Below are positions 30,430 to 43,319 of a DNA stretch of 64,000 nucleotides, piece after piece. Every line of letters starts with the position of its first letter. Positions within the stretch are counted from its first letter, which is position 1. A program made the position numbers and the translations under genes. This DNA comes from Mermis nigrescens (taxonomy: Eukaryota; Nematoda; Enoplea; Mermithida; Mermithidae). The stretch lies in contig JAVLUZ010000583.1 of NCBI GenBank assembly GCA_036768485.1, positions 172,501 to 236,500 of the forward strand. Reading direction: 5' to 3'. The notes under the pieces are model-generated. The model searched no databases and was not told the DNA's origin. It saw only the letters and a list, made by a program, of their open reading frames with translations.

Positions 30430-30605
30430 AATCGGTCTACAATGGAAACAATAGAAAGTGGAATGGGGCTTTGTATAAGTTTCATAGTCATGATTGTCAA
30501 CTTTTAAGCAAGAAGTATGACCCCAGTGTTCACAAAAACACATAATAAAGCAGTATCGTCATCAGTGACTAACTTGTAGCAAATAAAACAGTCGGCAGAA
30601 TTTTA
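30430..30605 (-). pseudogene. PHD-type zinc finger of the non-LTR element
   Basis: Two frames together show the pattern C-x2-C, a D-D-D-T-A-L-L-C segment, then F-C-E-H-W-G-H-T-S-C-L and a final Y-C-F-H-C, the Cys4-His-Cys3 order of PHD fingers. A frameshift lies near 30545. In CR1 and L2 elements such fingers sit in ORF1 or the ORF2 N-terminus and are thought to aid chromatin or nucleic-acid contact. Confidence 0.65.
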
Positions 30606-30700
30606 ATTTGCAGCATTTAATACAGGAAAGTTAGACATACGTGATGGTGGCCTGGCACTTAAACTGATATCGATATTTTTCGGAGGCGCAATTTCTTTTA

Positions 30701-31130
30701 CTCATGGTAAAAAGTCAAAGAAATACGTAGGCAGAATTGCAATATTGATCAAATTTTAGTTAAAATAACGCATTGCAGCTCGATTAGTCGCCACACTCCC
30801 TTTAACTCGGGTTCTTGTTATTAACAATTTTTTCCGTAATTCAACAAGAAGAATAGCACAAAAAATCAGACAATCATTCTTAGCGCGACTACAATAATTT
30901 TTTTTTTCAAAATAGGCGTCCTTACATGCCTCCTATGCTTAATGGTTCTTGTTCACTTCAGGTAGTAAAGAAGTCCAAAAATTTTTTCTGCAAAATGATA
31001 GATTCTAGTCATATTTTACATATTGATCAAGAATATTGCATTCATTTTTCACGCGAGACAAACGACCACGCCCATATTCAGAGTGGGGCTTATGTGCCTC
31101 CGCCCCCCCTCAAAATGGGGGAAGGGGGAA
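30701..31130. other. gene-free interval
   Basis: AT-rich sequence upstream of the non-LTR element, with no gene or repeat boundary supported. Confidence 0.4.
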
Positions 31131-31736
31131 GGCATACTTATAAAATCGGGGGGGGGACCTATCTTTTCTACATGCAGCAGTGAAGTATACAAGCAGCGGC
31201 GCACTATCGTGTAATAGCCGGTGCGCGACTCATTTATAATTCATTTCTGATGCGGCACATGCATAACAAAACAACGAAGCAAAAATCTGAACTGAACTTC
31301 ACGCACATATATTTTTCGTTTATGCACATTTAACAAGGCCAGATATGCGAATGTCCGTCTGGACATGTACACTTTATTGTTACTTTTTTTGCGTTATTTA
31401 CAAACAAAAGGGGAAATGTGAAGAAAGCCTTGCAACAATGAAATTTATCTCATTGATATTCGGAAATGTATTGTCATATAAGTTTGATCTTTGCAATTTT
31501 GAAAATGTTGCTCATTCAGGCTCTATTTTTGTGTAGTTAAACGTAATCCTACACAACAATTGAAAGAGAGGCTCAAAGACTTGCAGTTAAATATATGTTG
31601 TGATGTTCAATTCAATATTTTTGCCTCATATTCTTCTGTGTGCGCTGCACCCAAATGAATTTGATAGTTCATCGCTCGCTGCATTATACTTAACTGTTGC
31701 ATGTAGAAAAGATAGGTCCCTGATTCTATAAGTATG
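31131..31736. mobile_element. foldback (inverted-repeat) element, about 600 bp
   Basis: About 68 bases at 31131-31200, starting GGCATACTTATAAAATC and including ACCTATCTTTTCTACATGCA, recur inverted at 31668-31736. The interior (short open frames near 31345-31536) shows no recognisable protein. Target duplications were not identified. Confidence 0.65.
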
Positions 31737-32200
31737 CCAGTGGGAATCCCCTGGGGAAAAATTTTGAATTTTTCAACATGGAGCTATGCGCTTGCCTTAC
31801 GCTTTCTGCGACGTAAATTTTTGAGAATAAACCCAAAAAATCAACGTTTTGCGCGATTTCTTCAAGTTTTGGCTATTACTTATATTAACTTAAAGAAGGT
31901 GGCAACATGACATGAGCTAAAAAGCGTTTGTCATCATGAGAAGATTACCTATTTGAAAACATTTCTAGTCAATAGAACAGAGAGTATGCAGAAAATTTGT
32001 GCGCTTTGTACAGATTGCGTCTTTTAAAAACTGCTTAGCATGACAGTTGACAACAAGAAAAGACAAGTGATTCGCATCTCATGCATTCTAAGAATTTTTG
32101 AGTCATCCTGGCATGGCAATGTAAGAAAATTTCCTCAGCTTTGAGCCAGTCTATTTTTTCCATTTATCAGCTAATTTTACGACCAAGATGCGGATCATTT
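31737..32200. other. gene-free interval
   Basis: No coding region, RNA gene or repeat end supported. Confidence 0.4.
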
Positions 32201-32269
32201 TATGAAAATTTTGACGGTAAAATTCGAGATTTCAGTGCTTATTTTGCAAAATTTTTCCCGGAACTCTGC

Positions 32270-32949
32270 CCGGACCCCACTGAGGGCGCTTGAGCGCGCC
32301 ACCCCAGACCCCCAGCCTTACTCTGAAATTACTCCCATTTTTGTCGTCGTGTCCTTTATTTTAAGCGTTTTGCTGATTATACTGAATGGTAATAAAATTA
32401 ATGACACTTACCTTAATGGGCTCGGTGAATCATGGCGTGAAGTATATGGTCATCATTACCAGCGCCAGTTAGGTAAAAGGAGTCACTGACGTTTGTCTTG
32501 GCCCTGGCCATGGCCAAGAGGTTCATGATCATCACGATAGCCAGGCCAATTGTTATTTTTTTATTCTTATACGCTTAAAAGTGTCAGTTAATTTTAAATG
32601 CACATTTTCTTTCTATTTTGCCTTCATAAACCTGAACGTTTTCGTTTATCCAGAATGGAAACGTTCAGAGCGGCAGTGGACCTTCAGCCAGCAGCGCGAT
32701 TCGTCTATTGGTCCCATATGGAGCAAAAAGACCCAGACTTGGACCTCAGATGACGATTTACAAGTTTCGGCTAATAACAATTACCTAACAACGAGCAGTT
32801 GTGGCTTACAGCTGAATTTTCAATCTAAGACTCATCCAAGTCCAGTTGGGTTTAACGCTACTAATGAATTCCCTGTCGTACTCAAATACAATGGTACGGC
32901 GCGGTTCCTTATGAGTTCAAAATCTTGTATCGTTTATTATTCAGTTTGA
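32270..32949 (+). CDS. possible two-exon gene for a single-pass membrane protein
   Basis: A frame ending near 32474 encodes a Pro-rich start, a clear membrane segment (ITPIFVVVSFILSVLLIIL, about 32329-32385) and a polar stretch with N-x-T. It reaches a donor-like TTAG/GTAAAAGG near 32474. After about 180 bases a strong acceptor (TTTTCGTTTATCCAG) at 32652 opens a second stretch, in phase, that runs to a stop at 32947-32949. That part has balanced codon use unlike the surroundings and two N-glycosylation-type motifs (N-A-T, N-G-T). An acceptor-like CCCCCAG near 32313 suggests further 5' exons. The topology would be a short cytoplasmic N-terminus and an extracellular C-terminus. I do not recognise the family; the splice model is inference. 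Confidence 0.35.
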
Positions 32950-32993
32950 GAGCTTCAGCTCACACATAGATCGTGTCAGTGCATGTATGTATC

Positions 32994-33854
32994 TAGGGTG
33001 CCCAGATAAAATGATTTTATCAGGATTGTACTGATTTTTAGAAGCTCGTCCTGATTCTAAAAATGTCCTGATTTTGTCCTGAAATTCGGGTTCTCGTCCT
33101 GATTTGTCCTGAAATTTTAAAAATTTTCAGATTATCATGCTGAACGTTAAATAAAGTATGTTGCGCCGCTACTTACTGTTCATAAGATTGCTACTTTTCA
33201 TTAAAGCTGATCAAATCAAATGAAATTTAAAACCGCACTGTCATCCACACTGGTCAGAAATTAAATATGAAAGATTCATTGTTTGATGAAATAAAATGAT
33301 TTCGATCGTTCACTGCTTTTTGCACAAGTGAAATTACTGTTCTGACAGATGTATGCTTACGGGAATCGAAAAATTACTTAACCAGAGTTTTCAAATCAAT
33401 AAATTATTTTGTTTGAAACAAAGTGACCTTTTTTTATCAATCGGTAAATTATTAAATTCATCAGAAGAAGCTTCTAATAATGAGTGATAAAAAATGGTCC
33501 ACTTGGTTTCCAACCAAAAAATTTGTTGAAATGAAAAACTGTGGTTACGCAATTTTTCGATTCCTACATCAAACGCGGCTGTGGAACGAGTATTTACCTT
33601 GTGCAAATGCAGTGAACAGACGATCGAAATCACTGAATGTTGAAACCGTGAAATGCTTGCTTTAAATTAAAATGATTCTTCATCGTATTGTGAAATGTAT
33701 AAAAAGATTTTGGGTGACGAAAATTTGCTGAGATATCGTCACGAATACGTGTGAATTTGATGCTTTATTGTAGTAATGTTATTATTTTGAAAAAGTGCTA
33801 CTTTTTTTCAAACGTCCTGTCCTGATTTTGGACCAAAAGTATCTGGGCACCCTA
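32994..33854 (+). mobile_element. hAT transposon remnant
   Basis: The inverted ends are TAGGGTGCCCAGATA and, at the right, ATCTGGGCACCCTA. Flanking octamers TATGTATC and TACGTATC differ at one base, the 8-bp duplication of hAT elements. The interior has repeated GTCCTGATTTT words near the left end. At 33480-33665 it encodes the end of a hAT transposase. Confidence 0.85.
33480..33665 (+). pseudogene. hAT transposase C-terminal dimerisation region
   Basis: Two overlapping frames show the hallmark order I-P-T-S-N-A-A-V-E-R-V-F (about 33558-33597) and V-N-R-R-S-K-S-L-N-V-E-T-V-K-C-L-L (about 33612-33662). This is the dimerisation region of hAT transposases. A one-base shift near 33600 separates them. 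The catalytic part is absent, so this is an internally deleted derivative. Confidence 0.85.
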
Positions 33855-33939
33855 TACGTATCTTAAAATGCTACGAAAATAATTGAGCGGCTATTGCGTT
33901 TCATAAATGATCAGCATTAGATTAGAAAGTCTCTAGCGC

Positions 33940-34354
33940 CATACATGCACTTAAGGGGGTGAGAGGGGTATTACCCTCCCACCTGAAGGGTCAGACGGAC
34001 AGGTACTGTCCAGTCGGATAGGTACTGTCGGGCGATTTTGAGCTGATTGAACGTTTTTTGCATCATTTTTTAGGTCAAAAGTAGAAAAAATAATTTTTTT
34101 CCGTAGTAGTTTTTTGAGTACTACTTTCTACTCGGAAATTCGATAAATTTTCCATTTATTAGTATTAAAAGTGATATAGTGCAATCGAAATGGACTAAAA
34201 TGCTTCTAAAATACGATATTACCACGAAACACATTTTATAGGCTATATTGACCATTTTGATCGTATAAAAAGCTAAAAAATCGTAAACATTAAATTTACT
34301 GTTTCGATTTTCGGGATTTCACCCTTAAGCAAATCCTGACCATGTGCACCTATG
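33940..34354 (+). mobile_element. MITE-C copy, about 415 bp
   Basis: It starts CATACATGCACTTAAGGGGG and ends CATGTGCACCTATG. Flanking octamers TCTAGCGC and TTTAGCGC differ at one base. It is collinear with 60590-60998 through shared blocks such as GGTACTGTC, CGATTTTGAGC, AAAAGTGATATA and CATTTTGATC. Non-coding; hAT-type by duplication length. Confidence 0.8.
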
Positions 34355-34404
34355 TTTAGCGCATTCAGATTTAGTTAGGGTGCAGAGATGCCAATACGTA
34401 TATA

Positions 34405-34585
34405 CAGGTGCTCGTCACGAAATGTTGACGCTTCGCTTCAAATTATGATGGAGCTTGTTGTTACATTCAACACGTCGGTCATGCGTGAGCGGGAAATAGG
34501 ACCGATGTGTTGTGATATATCCTTTAACAATCTTATCATCATCGTCTGAAGCATATTGAAGTGTCAACATTCGTGGCGAGTAGTG
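34405..34585. mobile_element. small foldback element
   Basis: CTCGTCACGAAATGTTGACG near the left end recurs inverted at the right end as GTCAACATTCGTGGCGAG. A second inverted pair (ACACGTCGGTC, GACCGATGTGT) lies inside. No target duplication found. Confidence 0.5.
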
Positions 34586-34967
34586 TAACGTCTCAAAATG
34601 TTTGGTGAGGAGTAATCGTCAAAATGGTTTTGATTTTGAAAATTTTTTTTGTTTTTTTTAATTTTAAAAATAACAAATTTTAAAAATTTTAAAAAATTTT
34701 GAAAAAGCCTTCTCTCGCCACCTACTTCAGCTCGCCAATCCTACGCGCCTGTTGACTCTAGTAAGCGCCAAGTAATTCTGCGAGTAATGACACAAATACG
34801 AGAGACGTAACTAGTAAGGCGAATAATGATAAATTACCCGCGTCACTAAATGCATGAGAGCAATACACAGTCTGAAGATGAACTGTCATTGAGTACCATG
34901 CGATCAGCATTAATCAAACTTAGATAACTAGATCGGATCTAACATAGACAATTCATCTAGTCACACA

Positions 34968-37240
34968 ATGATTGATAATACAACTACCATTAATATGGCA
35001 AATAATCCTGAAACCAGTTCAGGTGCGAAAATCCCGATTCTGACATAGAAAGTAATCATAGTCACAGCATAAATGCCGACAGAGAAGCGTGCTAATGCTA
35101 ATGTGACTAATGATCTTATTTTGAAAGCGCTACAAGCTATTCATTTTGCAATTTTTGGACCTTTCTATGCGCGTTGATCAAGATAAAAAGGAAAATGCGG
35201 ATGAAATCATCAACTGCGTCTGGAGCTAAGCACTATGCTAAACCCCAACCAGCGTTAGATCGCATAGAGAATAATTCATCTGAGCGCGTTAACCACTCAA
35301 TCGATAGCACAAATTTTCTGAATTTAATGCGCAAAGTGCGAATCGTGCGCAAAGTACGCATCGGGCATCTTCACTGTTGTCCACTGGCAACAGCGCATCC
35401 AGTACGCTCACCTTCGGAAACTGTTCCTGAAAATATTATTCAAAATTGTATGAATCGCGCGCCTGAGATACCTAATTTGTCACAGAATCCTGTAAATACG
35501 GGTTTGCAACCAGTGCAAAACTCAGGTTTTCGGACAACATACCTACGATTTTGCAGCCATCGGTGCCGATTTGCCATAAGCGTCCGCGATCCTCAGCCTT
35601 TGCTGCCCTCAAATCATAATGCGCCTTCTTTCGTACCTAATCCTTCTACTACGAACTCTGGCAACAATTGAATCCACCACCACTGCAGTATTTTCCACCT
35701 CAAGGCGAAATCTTACCAAATAACTATGTACCTAATCCCATAAATGTGGAAATACCACCTAATAATCTATTTGCATTCTTCTAATATCGAAATGCAACCA
35801 GTTGACATAAATTTATCTGGCATTAACAACGAATCTGCACATTTGCAAAATGAATCTGCACCTCCACTGCCTGAATCATCTAGTAGGAGAAGACATGTCA
35901 AATTTTCTGATGAAAGCTCATCTAATAGCTATGATCGCCCACGCAGTCGTCGCTCGCGTCGCAAAAGTCGATTGCGCAGACGACGTCATCGTTTTAGTTC
36001 AGGTTCTTCATCTGAAAGCTCGCGTGGTGACTCACGTCTCGCTGATTCCTTGAATCGCGGACCATTTTGCAGCAAATGCAATTTGCAATTGCTAATAAAA
36101 AATTTTTTGATGGCGAAAAAACGGATATAAAAGCATATTTCGCAGAATTTGAATCACTTGCCAATACCTATATTAATGACAAAGCTGATCGTTTAAAATT
36201 TGCGACTGGATTTCTTGATCTTATGCTATGCATTTATACTGCTCGTTGCCTGCTGATATACAACAATCGTATTCAAAAACGAAACAAAGCGCTAATAACC
36301 GAATTTTGTCCAATGGGCTGGTGCGCTCTTTAATCGTTTTTTGTTGCACAAACAGCAGCCTAACAAATCAGTTAAAGCTTATTATCTCTCGCTTGAAAGG
36401 AGTTAATTAAATCTGATCCTTATCTTGAAGTTGACTCGCCACATTTCAATAATTTAATGTGACATCAACTAAAACAAGGTTTATTACCACACATTTCGAA
36501 AAGAGGCATATCACAAAAACCTAGAGCATCATTAGCTGAATTTTTGGACAATGCGCTAAGCGCTAGTTGCTAACAGAAATTTGAGGATAAAAAGGCAGTA
36601 ACGCCTTACGTATCAGTAACAACTGCTCCTGTAGGCAGCGCAGTACTAAAGATACTCCTCGTGCATCTAATCAAAATGATTCAAATTGTTCACGTCATAG
36701 AACGTTTCATTGCTCATTGCGTGCTGAGGAACCAGAATGTTCTTCTCGTAAATATTGTACCTTTTGCAAGCGCATAGGTCACATTTATGAGGAATGTTTC
36801 ACACGTCAGAGCCAAGAAACGTCTAATAATACTAATCAGAATACCCAAGCTGATCAAAATAATAATTCTATGGCTCGCAATCGCAGCCAATGCGTTCTTT
36901 TCGCGTCGAAATCGTTCACCATCGCGTTTGAATTCGCAAAATAGACATCGATCTCAATCACAATATCGTAACTCTAGTCAACATCGTTCATCTAACTATG
37001 CAAATACATCCAAATGCTTTGAATCAAAGCAATCACGATCAATTTTTGGCAAAATCGTAATGATTATTACCAAAATTCGCATGCTAATTATCAAATACCG
37101 CATTACAATAATCGTTATAATAATCAACCGCGCCAAAATACACCTTTTGTGCAATTCCCAAATGAACAGCGTGGGATATACTTTAACTAAAATTACCGCA
37201 ACGGCAAGCAACTTTAATCGCCCGTATGTCACATATACAT
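34968..37240 (+). pseudogene. element 2 gag
   Basis: The Gag-like signal starts around an ATG at 34968 and is broken many times. The segment around 36075-36130, an N-K-K-F-F-D-G-E-K-T-D-I-K-A-Y-F-A-E-F-E pattern, matches the capsid start of element 1. A Ser/Arg-rich stretch (35880-36050) precedes it. A CCHC knuckle, YCTFCKRIGHIYEECF, lies at about 36755-36805. Asn/Gln/Ser-rich sequence follows to about 37200. Confidence 0.75.
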
Positions 37241-37439
37241 GAATAACCAACCCACCATGAATGTGCCCCCACCGCAGCCAACCCTTACATCTCCTCATGA
37301 TGTAAACATAGTTTACCGAAAGGGCCAGAATCCAGCACCTTTCCTAATCTATTTGCATCGCAAGAATTTCTTGAAGAGTACGAACGTTTACAACGTCGCC
37401 TTGCAACTTATGAAAAAATTAATCTACCTCCATCTAAGA

Positions 37440-37800
37440 CTTTAGACCCTAATATTCCTATCGTAAGCCATGCTGGGACAAATTTACCCACCATTCTCGT
37501 TAAAGTTCATGGCGTTGACGTACCTGCTCTCATAGATACGGGTTCACAGGTCACCATGATGACCACGTCTGCATTTTTACGTCTTGGTTTTAATTTACCA
37601 CCTAAACAGGTCTCACAAGTCGTACATGGTGTAGGCGAAATCCTGCAGTCGTTCGTTATAGAAGTAAATATGACTTTAACCATCGCAGAACAATCTATTT
37701 CTACCTCAGTAGCTATAATTGATCATTTGCCGGAAGACATACTCTTAGGATATGATTTTTGCGAATCCGCACTCATATGGGTTAATCTGTAGACGTTGTG
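37440..37800 (+). pseudogene. element 2 aspartic protease
   Basis: VPALIDTGSQVTMMT near 37520-37565 is the catalytic motif, followed by a flap-like V-V-H-G-V-G and a D-H-L-P-E-D-I-L-L-G-Y segment that parallels element 1. The frame stops at about 37792, where element 1 reads on. Confidence 0.8.
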
Positions 37801-37829
37801 CTTTTATAAACGGCATAAAGATTAATTTA

Positions 37830-39600
37830 CTATCATCTCTTGAAAAATTGCAATTTTGCGCAGAGCCCAACGCAACCACCTCTTGTGTTGTGTGTGTGCA
37901 TGTTTTTTGTTACCTGAGCCTGTTTTAATACAACCCAGGCATGAATTAATTACACCTGGCTATATAAGTCACGGTTCTTGCAATTTTGATTTCGCATTAT
38001 TCAAACCAAATCCCGATTTTATGGAAAAACTTCACTTTTGTTGCTCCATCTATAGTCGATGCTTCACAAGCCTTGATACCTGTTCGCGTTTGTAACATCT
38101 CTAAAGCGCCAATTCGCATTGACTCTGGTGAAATAATAGGTTCTTTAACCTCTGATGCCGAAGTCGTGTCACATGTTTCATCTTTTGATGATAGGACACC
38201 AGAACTTTTCGCAACATCAATAAATAAAGCTTCAAACGGCTCCACCGTTGATTCTAGACAACAGCAACAAATTCGTGAATTATGTTTAAAATAGACACAA
38301 TTTTTGCGTTAAAAAACGAACCTCTTGGACGTACCCCTTGATGAAACATCATATCGATACAGGAGGATAATCCACCCCGTTGTTGGAAAAACTTATCGTG
38401 TTGAACATTCTAGAAGAGAATCTATGCAGAAAAGTATAAATGAAATGCTTGCGGATAAAATTATTCGACCTACAACCAGCCCATGGGCAAGTCCATTATT
38501 TCTCATTGGAAAAAAGGATGGTTCCCTTAGGCCAGTCGTCGATTATCAACGGTTAAATGATGTTACTAAAACGCAAGTTTATCCTCTCCCACAATTAGAC
38601 GATTATTTTGATACCTTAGGCAATTATATTTGCTGTAATTTTAAAATCTGAGTAACAACGGAGAAATTACTCGTCAGCAATCTCATGAAAAAACTGTATT
38701 CATATGTCCTGTTGGTCATTACGAATTTGAAGTTTTACCTTTTGGCTTAAAAAATGCGCCTGCAGATTTCCAAGAGCTAATGGAGCTCGTGCTATAAGGT
38801 CTAAATTGGAAATCTTGTCTCGTTTACTATCGATGACATAATTATTTTTCCACGTACTTTCAAAGAACATTTAAAAGATCTTGAAAATGTCTTTATTGCT
38901 CTTAAAAGAGCAAACTTACGCAAGCCTGATAAATGCCATCTTGCGCATGCAGAGGTAAAATTTCTTGGCCACAGCATTAGTGCAATGGGCATAGCTCCTG
39001 ATATGTCAAAGTCGCAGACTTAATCTCGTTCACACTAAAAAATAATTAAATCCTTGCGGAAATTCCTTCGCTTAGTCAATGGTTTTAAGAAATTCGTCGA
39101 ATTTTGCTGGAAGGCTGAACACCAAACCTTTTAGCTTCTGAAGAAAGCATTTACGTCCCCACCTATTTTGCAACTGCAAAATTCGATGATGAGCACCAAT
39201 TTATTTTAACAACTGACGCAAGTAACTATGCGTTAGGTGCTATTTTTAATATAAAAACATTTACCATCCAAAAATTGTTTTATTCTTAGCTACGCTAGTT
39301 GCGTGCTAAATTCTGCCAAATGTAACTATGCTACTTCGGAAAAAGAAGCGTTTTGCGTTAGTGTGGGCCATCAAGCATTATCGACATTATCTTTATGATA
39401 AAAAATTTATTGTCAAAACTGATTATCAAGCATTAACCTGGCTAGTAAACGTTAAAGACCCATCGAGTCAATTACGCCGTTGTGGTCTCAAATTACAAGA
39501 ATACGAATATGATATCGTTTATATTCCTGGTGCATATAATTGCGCAGCTGATCTTCTTTCACGACACCCTAAATATGATCATGCAGAACGAAAATGAAGT
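37830..39600 (+). pseudogene. element 2 reverse transcriptase and RNase H
   Basis: The thumb-proximal start (V-G-K-T-Y-R-V-E-H-S-R-R) and the segment TTSPWASPLFLIGKKDGSLR at 38470-38530 match element 1. The Y-x-D-D region near 38826 is frameshifted. RNase H (L-T-T-D-A-S-N-Y-A near 39210) is followed by K-E-K-R and the H-Y-R-H-Y-L-Y-D segment. The linker G-A-Y-N-C-A-A-D-L-L-S-R-H at 39530-39570 is in frame here, which shows what element 1 lost at 18107. Confidence 0.85.
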
Positions 39601-39779
39601 CAGCGCAAAAATGTCGTTAACATCGCAAATTTAGAATCAGAAGATTCGGAGTCAGATGATGAATCGGTTCCACCGACCGATTGTGCGATAATATGCCTAC
39701 TGCACCAATTAATAATCCAAATGCGCAAAATAATAATCCTACTGCGCAATCGATCCTACTAATACAAAACCACTACATT

Positions 39780-41296
39780 TTGTGAACGCCTGTTACTTAC
39801 CGATGCCGAAAAAGCCAAATGCTAACACCTGCGCGTTTACTCGGCTGAGCAACGTGCAGATGACAAAATTGCATAAAATTTGCATTGCATTGAATGACTT
39901 AACAACGAAAAAATATCGTGACAAATTTTTTCTCGTAAATGATGTACTTTTTTGTCGATTCCAACCTAAGCGTTCACCAACTGTCGTTCATCAAATAGTC
40001 ATACCCAAATCTTTGCATCGTTTTATATTAACAGAATTTCATGACTCCTATTTTGAACTCATTTTTCATCGTGCAAAATCTTGCCCGCCATACGAATGCG
40101 TTATTGGTGGCCGCGCATTGAAAATGATGTGATTGCGTGGTGTAGGAATTGTGATGTGTGCTTACAACGTAAGGTCACATTAAATTCCACATCAAATCCC
40201 ATTGCAACCATCAGTATCGCCTTTTGAACTTATTGCCTGTGATTGTTTGCATATGCCACGTCTCCCCTCCGATGACAAATTATGGATTTTTATAGTTATT
40301 TTACTAAATACGTGGAACCTTTTGCTGTTTCTGACATAAAAGCAACAAGAATTGCAAATTTATTACTAAGAGAAATTATACCACGTTATGGAGTTCCCAA
40401 GAAATTTTTGACAGATCAGGGGTCAAACTATACATCTACCCTCATTTCGGAAGTTTGTAAACTATTAAACGTTCAAAAAATATTTACAACCCCATATCAC
40501 CCCCAGTGTGATGGGTTGGTGGAACGTTAACCGCACCTTGATTGATGGTTTGTCTAAGCTGAGTGCGCGATCCCAGTATGATTGGGAGCAATTTCTACCT
40601 TTCGCATTATTTGCATACCACGCGACTCCGCAATCATCCACACATACCTCCCTTTTGAAATGCTTTATGGTCGTGAACCAGCATTTCCTCTCGACACTTT
40701 ACTTATAAATGACTTCGTAATAAATCCGAACTTACCATCTGTTGCGGAAAAATACGTCATTCGTTTAAAGCTGACTTTACAAGACTTACACGAAATCGCG
40801 TCTCAAAATCTAACTCAAGCACGTAAGCAGCAAAAATCGCAATATGACAAGTCTGCCAAACGCATAAACAAATTTTCTCTTTCGGATATAGTCTATCTTA
40901 ATAATACCTCAATTTATTCAACCCAAAATCGGTAAACTATCACCCAAGTGTGTTGTCCATATCAGATTATCGACTTACCTATGCCACAAACTGCAAAAAT
41001 CGCATATGTCTATAATCCTCTCATCACTCACCTCGTCCACAGGAATAGACTTCTGCCTGAGCCTAAACTACCTTATTCTGACTTAATTGGCCCAGAGCTT
41101 CTGTAACGTACGTCCTGGCGATTTTGTGTTTAGTAAAATTACCACATCGCCCTCTTGCCCCGGCAGTAGTCATAAGTTTTGAGGATTTACCGGGCGAGAG
41201 GCAAAGAAGCTAAGGACTGTGCGCCTATACGTTTATTAAATGGCTCTAAAACAGCACATGCTGTACCATTATCTAATGTTTTCCTTTTGCAGACCC
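39780..41296 (+). pseudogene. element 2 integrase with PWWP-like tail
   Basis: The DDE elements are visible: D-C-L-H-M-P near 40240, KKFLTDQGSNYTS near 40400, and a G-L-V-E-R end near 40520, directly followed by an acquired stop. The integrase tail (V-Y-L-N-N near 40890) is followed by the PWWP-like block at 41105-41295, in two frames. Confidence 0.8.
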
Positions 41297-42345
41297 ATGG
41301 CTGCACAAGGTACTAAAGCAAGGAGGCATTGCTGGAGGCAGCTGGTCGCCGATGCAAATTTGAGGGCATGATCCCGCGTCCCTAGATGAGTTTCGTTCGG
41401 CTTTGACCAATATGACTTTGGAGCGGGGGTTGGTTGTCTCAGACCCTGCCACAGAATGGCGGTTGTCGTGTTGGCGGTTTAGAGTCCTTACCGCAAAATG
41501 GATAAAACATAAAGCAACACATATAGTCACAAATCACAGAAAGCGTATTAACGACCAAGAGCTCTGGTGGGAGAACAGATTTGGTAGATTTCCTTTGGTA
41601 ACCCCACGTGTACCAAAGGCAGACTTCTACCCACTGTTATAATCACCAATGACCAGAAATCTTTTGCAGCCATTTGGGCGTTTCAGCCATCCAACCTGAC
41701 AAATGACATCTATTCTTAGGCTACGATTCCGAATTTGTTAATGATAGGAAGGAGCAGAGGTTATAAGACCTGGGACTTGCGTTTTAAGCAACTATGTCCC
41801 TTACCAGGACCTCCATGGCCCATTCGTACGCTACGTCAAGTTGCGAGCGCGAACGGCCATGTGTTCTGTTGGGACCTGGCAAGTTCCACAACCTCCGTTT
41901 GGGCTTCACCAGTTGCTCGAAACGCGTCTACCAAACGTATATATGGTCTACTATGACCCTACACAAGACCGACTTGCGTATTTCCATGTTTACGGGCCAA
42001 CTTTCGAGGAAATTTTGGCAATTCAGTTACGAGATTCGCAACAAACTGCACTGGAAAGATCCGTTCATTGCAAATTTTATCGATATTCAGCCATTGGCGA
42101 GAGCGTTTACTCATTGTTTACGTATCACAGCACATTTGCACATGTTAAAGCGCTTGGCTGAATTCTTCTTTGACATGTATATTGATCCTAACGCCTGATA
42201 ATTTTGGACAGAGTAATTGAACACCATTAACTCGGGACATGCAACATTATTTAGAGATGGATGCCTTAATAACTATCGATGTCTTCATATTGATAGAAGG
42301 TAGCTCACCAAAATAATCGTATTACTAGAAAGCCTATGCCGGTTT
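41297..42345 (+). pseudogene. element 2 ORF3, N-terminal part and exonuclease domain
   Basis: The ATG at 41297 is followed, after a frameshift near 41365, by a segment similar to residues 14-50 of element 1 ORF3. Exonuclease motif I is LGYDSEFVND (41719-41748). Motif II is YYDPTQDRLAYFHVYGP (about 41947-41998). FIDIQ follows near 42070. Motif III, QHYLEMDA (42242-42265), keeps Tyr at the DEDDy position, unlike element 1. At least three frameshifts interrupt it. Confidence 0.75.
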
Positions 42346-43319
42346 TGTTTACAGGTGGTGAATTGCACATTATGGCTAGCGGCCCGAAAGCCAAGTGCGT
42401 ATACCGTTGTCGTCCAGTAAACCACCACGAAGCAGTCGACCAGTATGGCGACTGAAGTCAGTTGATTCTGATGACGGAGAGTTAGTCAGAGTAGAGGATT
42501 TTACGGACCAACTCCACAACAGTCAGCGGCCACATAAAAACTACCCCCGTTCTTCTGTAATGGACATGGTGGCTCATGATAACGTTTTGAAAACCATTGT
42601 TCTATACTCAGGAATTGCAGGCCGTTGCCGACTCAGTTTCAGGCCTGGTTCATGCGCCTGGCCTTGGAACCTAAGTCCAAACCTACTACCTTGAGTACAC
42701 CAGCTTCTACTTTCTTTGCAAACCGATATTCCTTACGATTTGCCTATGGTTGATATAGAACCATCTATCTCCACTGAGGACGACGATTTATCTCCTAAAC
42801 ACTTAGTGACGTTATCTGGCCTTGGCGAAAATTAAACTAACTTGTTGCCACCGCGTACACTTCTGTGCTAACATTAACAAAAGAGGCTACCGTTTTATCC
42901 AATTGTCTCACAATCGCTTGCGGCGGACCAGCAAGCACCCTTGGGCATCAGTTCGCTCGTACCTTTACCGACTTCTCAGCCGGATGGGGTAGAGCGTCAA
43001 TCTGAGCCTGATGTTATCATGACTGAGATTATTGCTCGCCTTCTACAAACGCACTTTACCCGCACATGAAGTGCTGCACGTGTGGTCGCATGCAAGTCGC
43101 GTCCCATTCCGCGCCACAAGGTGTGTCGAGCTCCGTGGCACCTGATACTCGTTTTACGGCTCCTATGGGCATGATGGGTGTGTTGAGTACTGTGGCAAAT
43201 ATTCAACCACAGGTTACTCAAATCAACCATCAAATATAGAGAGAATCAGTACCTGCGCATATTCAAACCCATTCGCGAACGTATTTCCGCGGAAAGCGCG
43301 GGGTACAAAATTGCTCACG

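Larger units (their letters stand above)
27120..30700 (-). mobile_element. decayed CR1/L2-like non-LTR retrotransposon
   Basis: In minus-strand order it has a PHD-type zinc finger, an apurinic-like endonuclease, a reverse transcriptase and the family's C-terminal segment, all broken by frameshifts. The order and the PHD finger fit CR1/L2-like elements. The 3' end lies below the stop near 27176; exact ends and target duplications were not found. Confidence 0.8.

Noticed and set aside
34400..34720. Left LTR of element 2
   Set aside because: None of the LTR words from 46117-46301 occur here; only a small foldback and AT-rich sequence.
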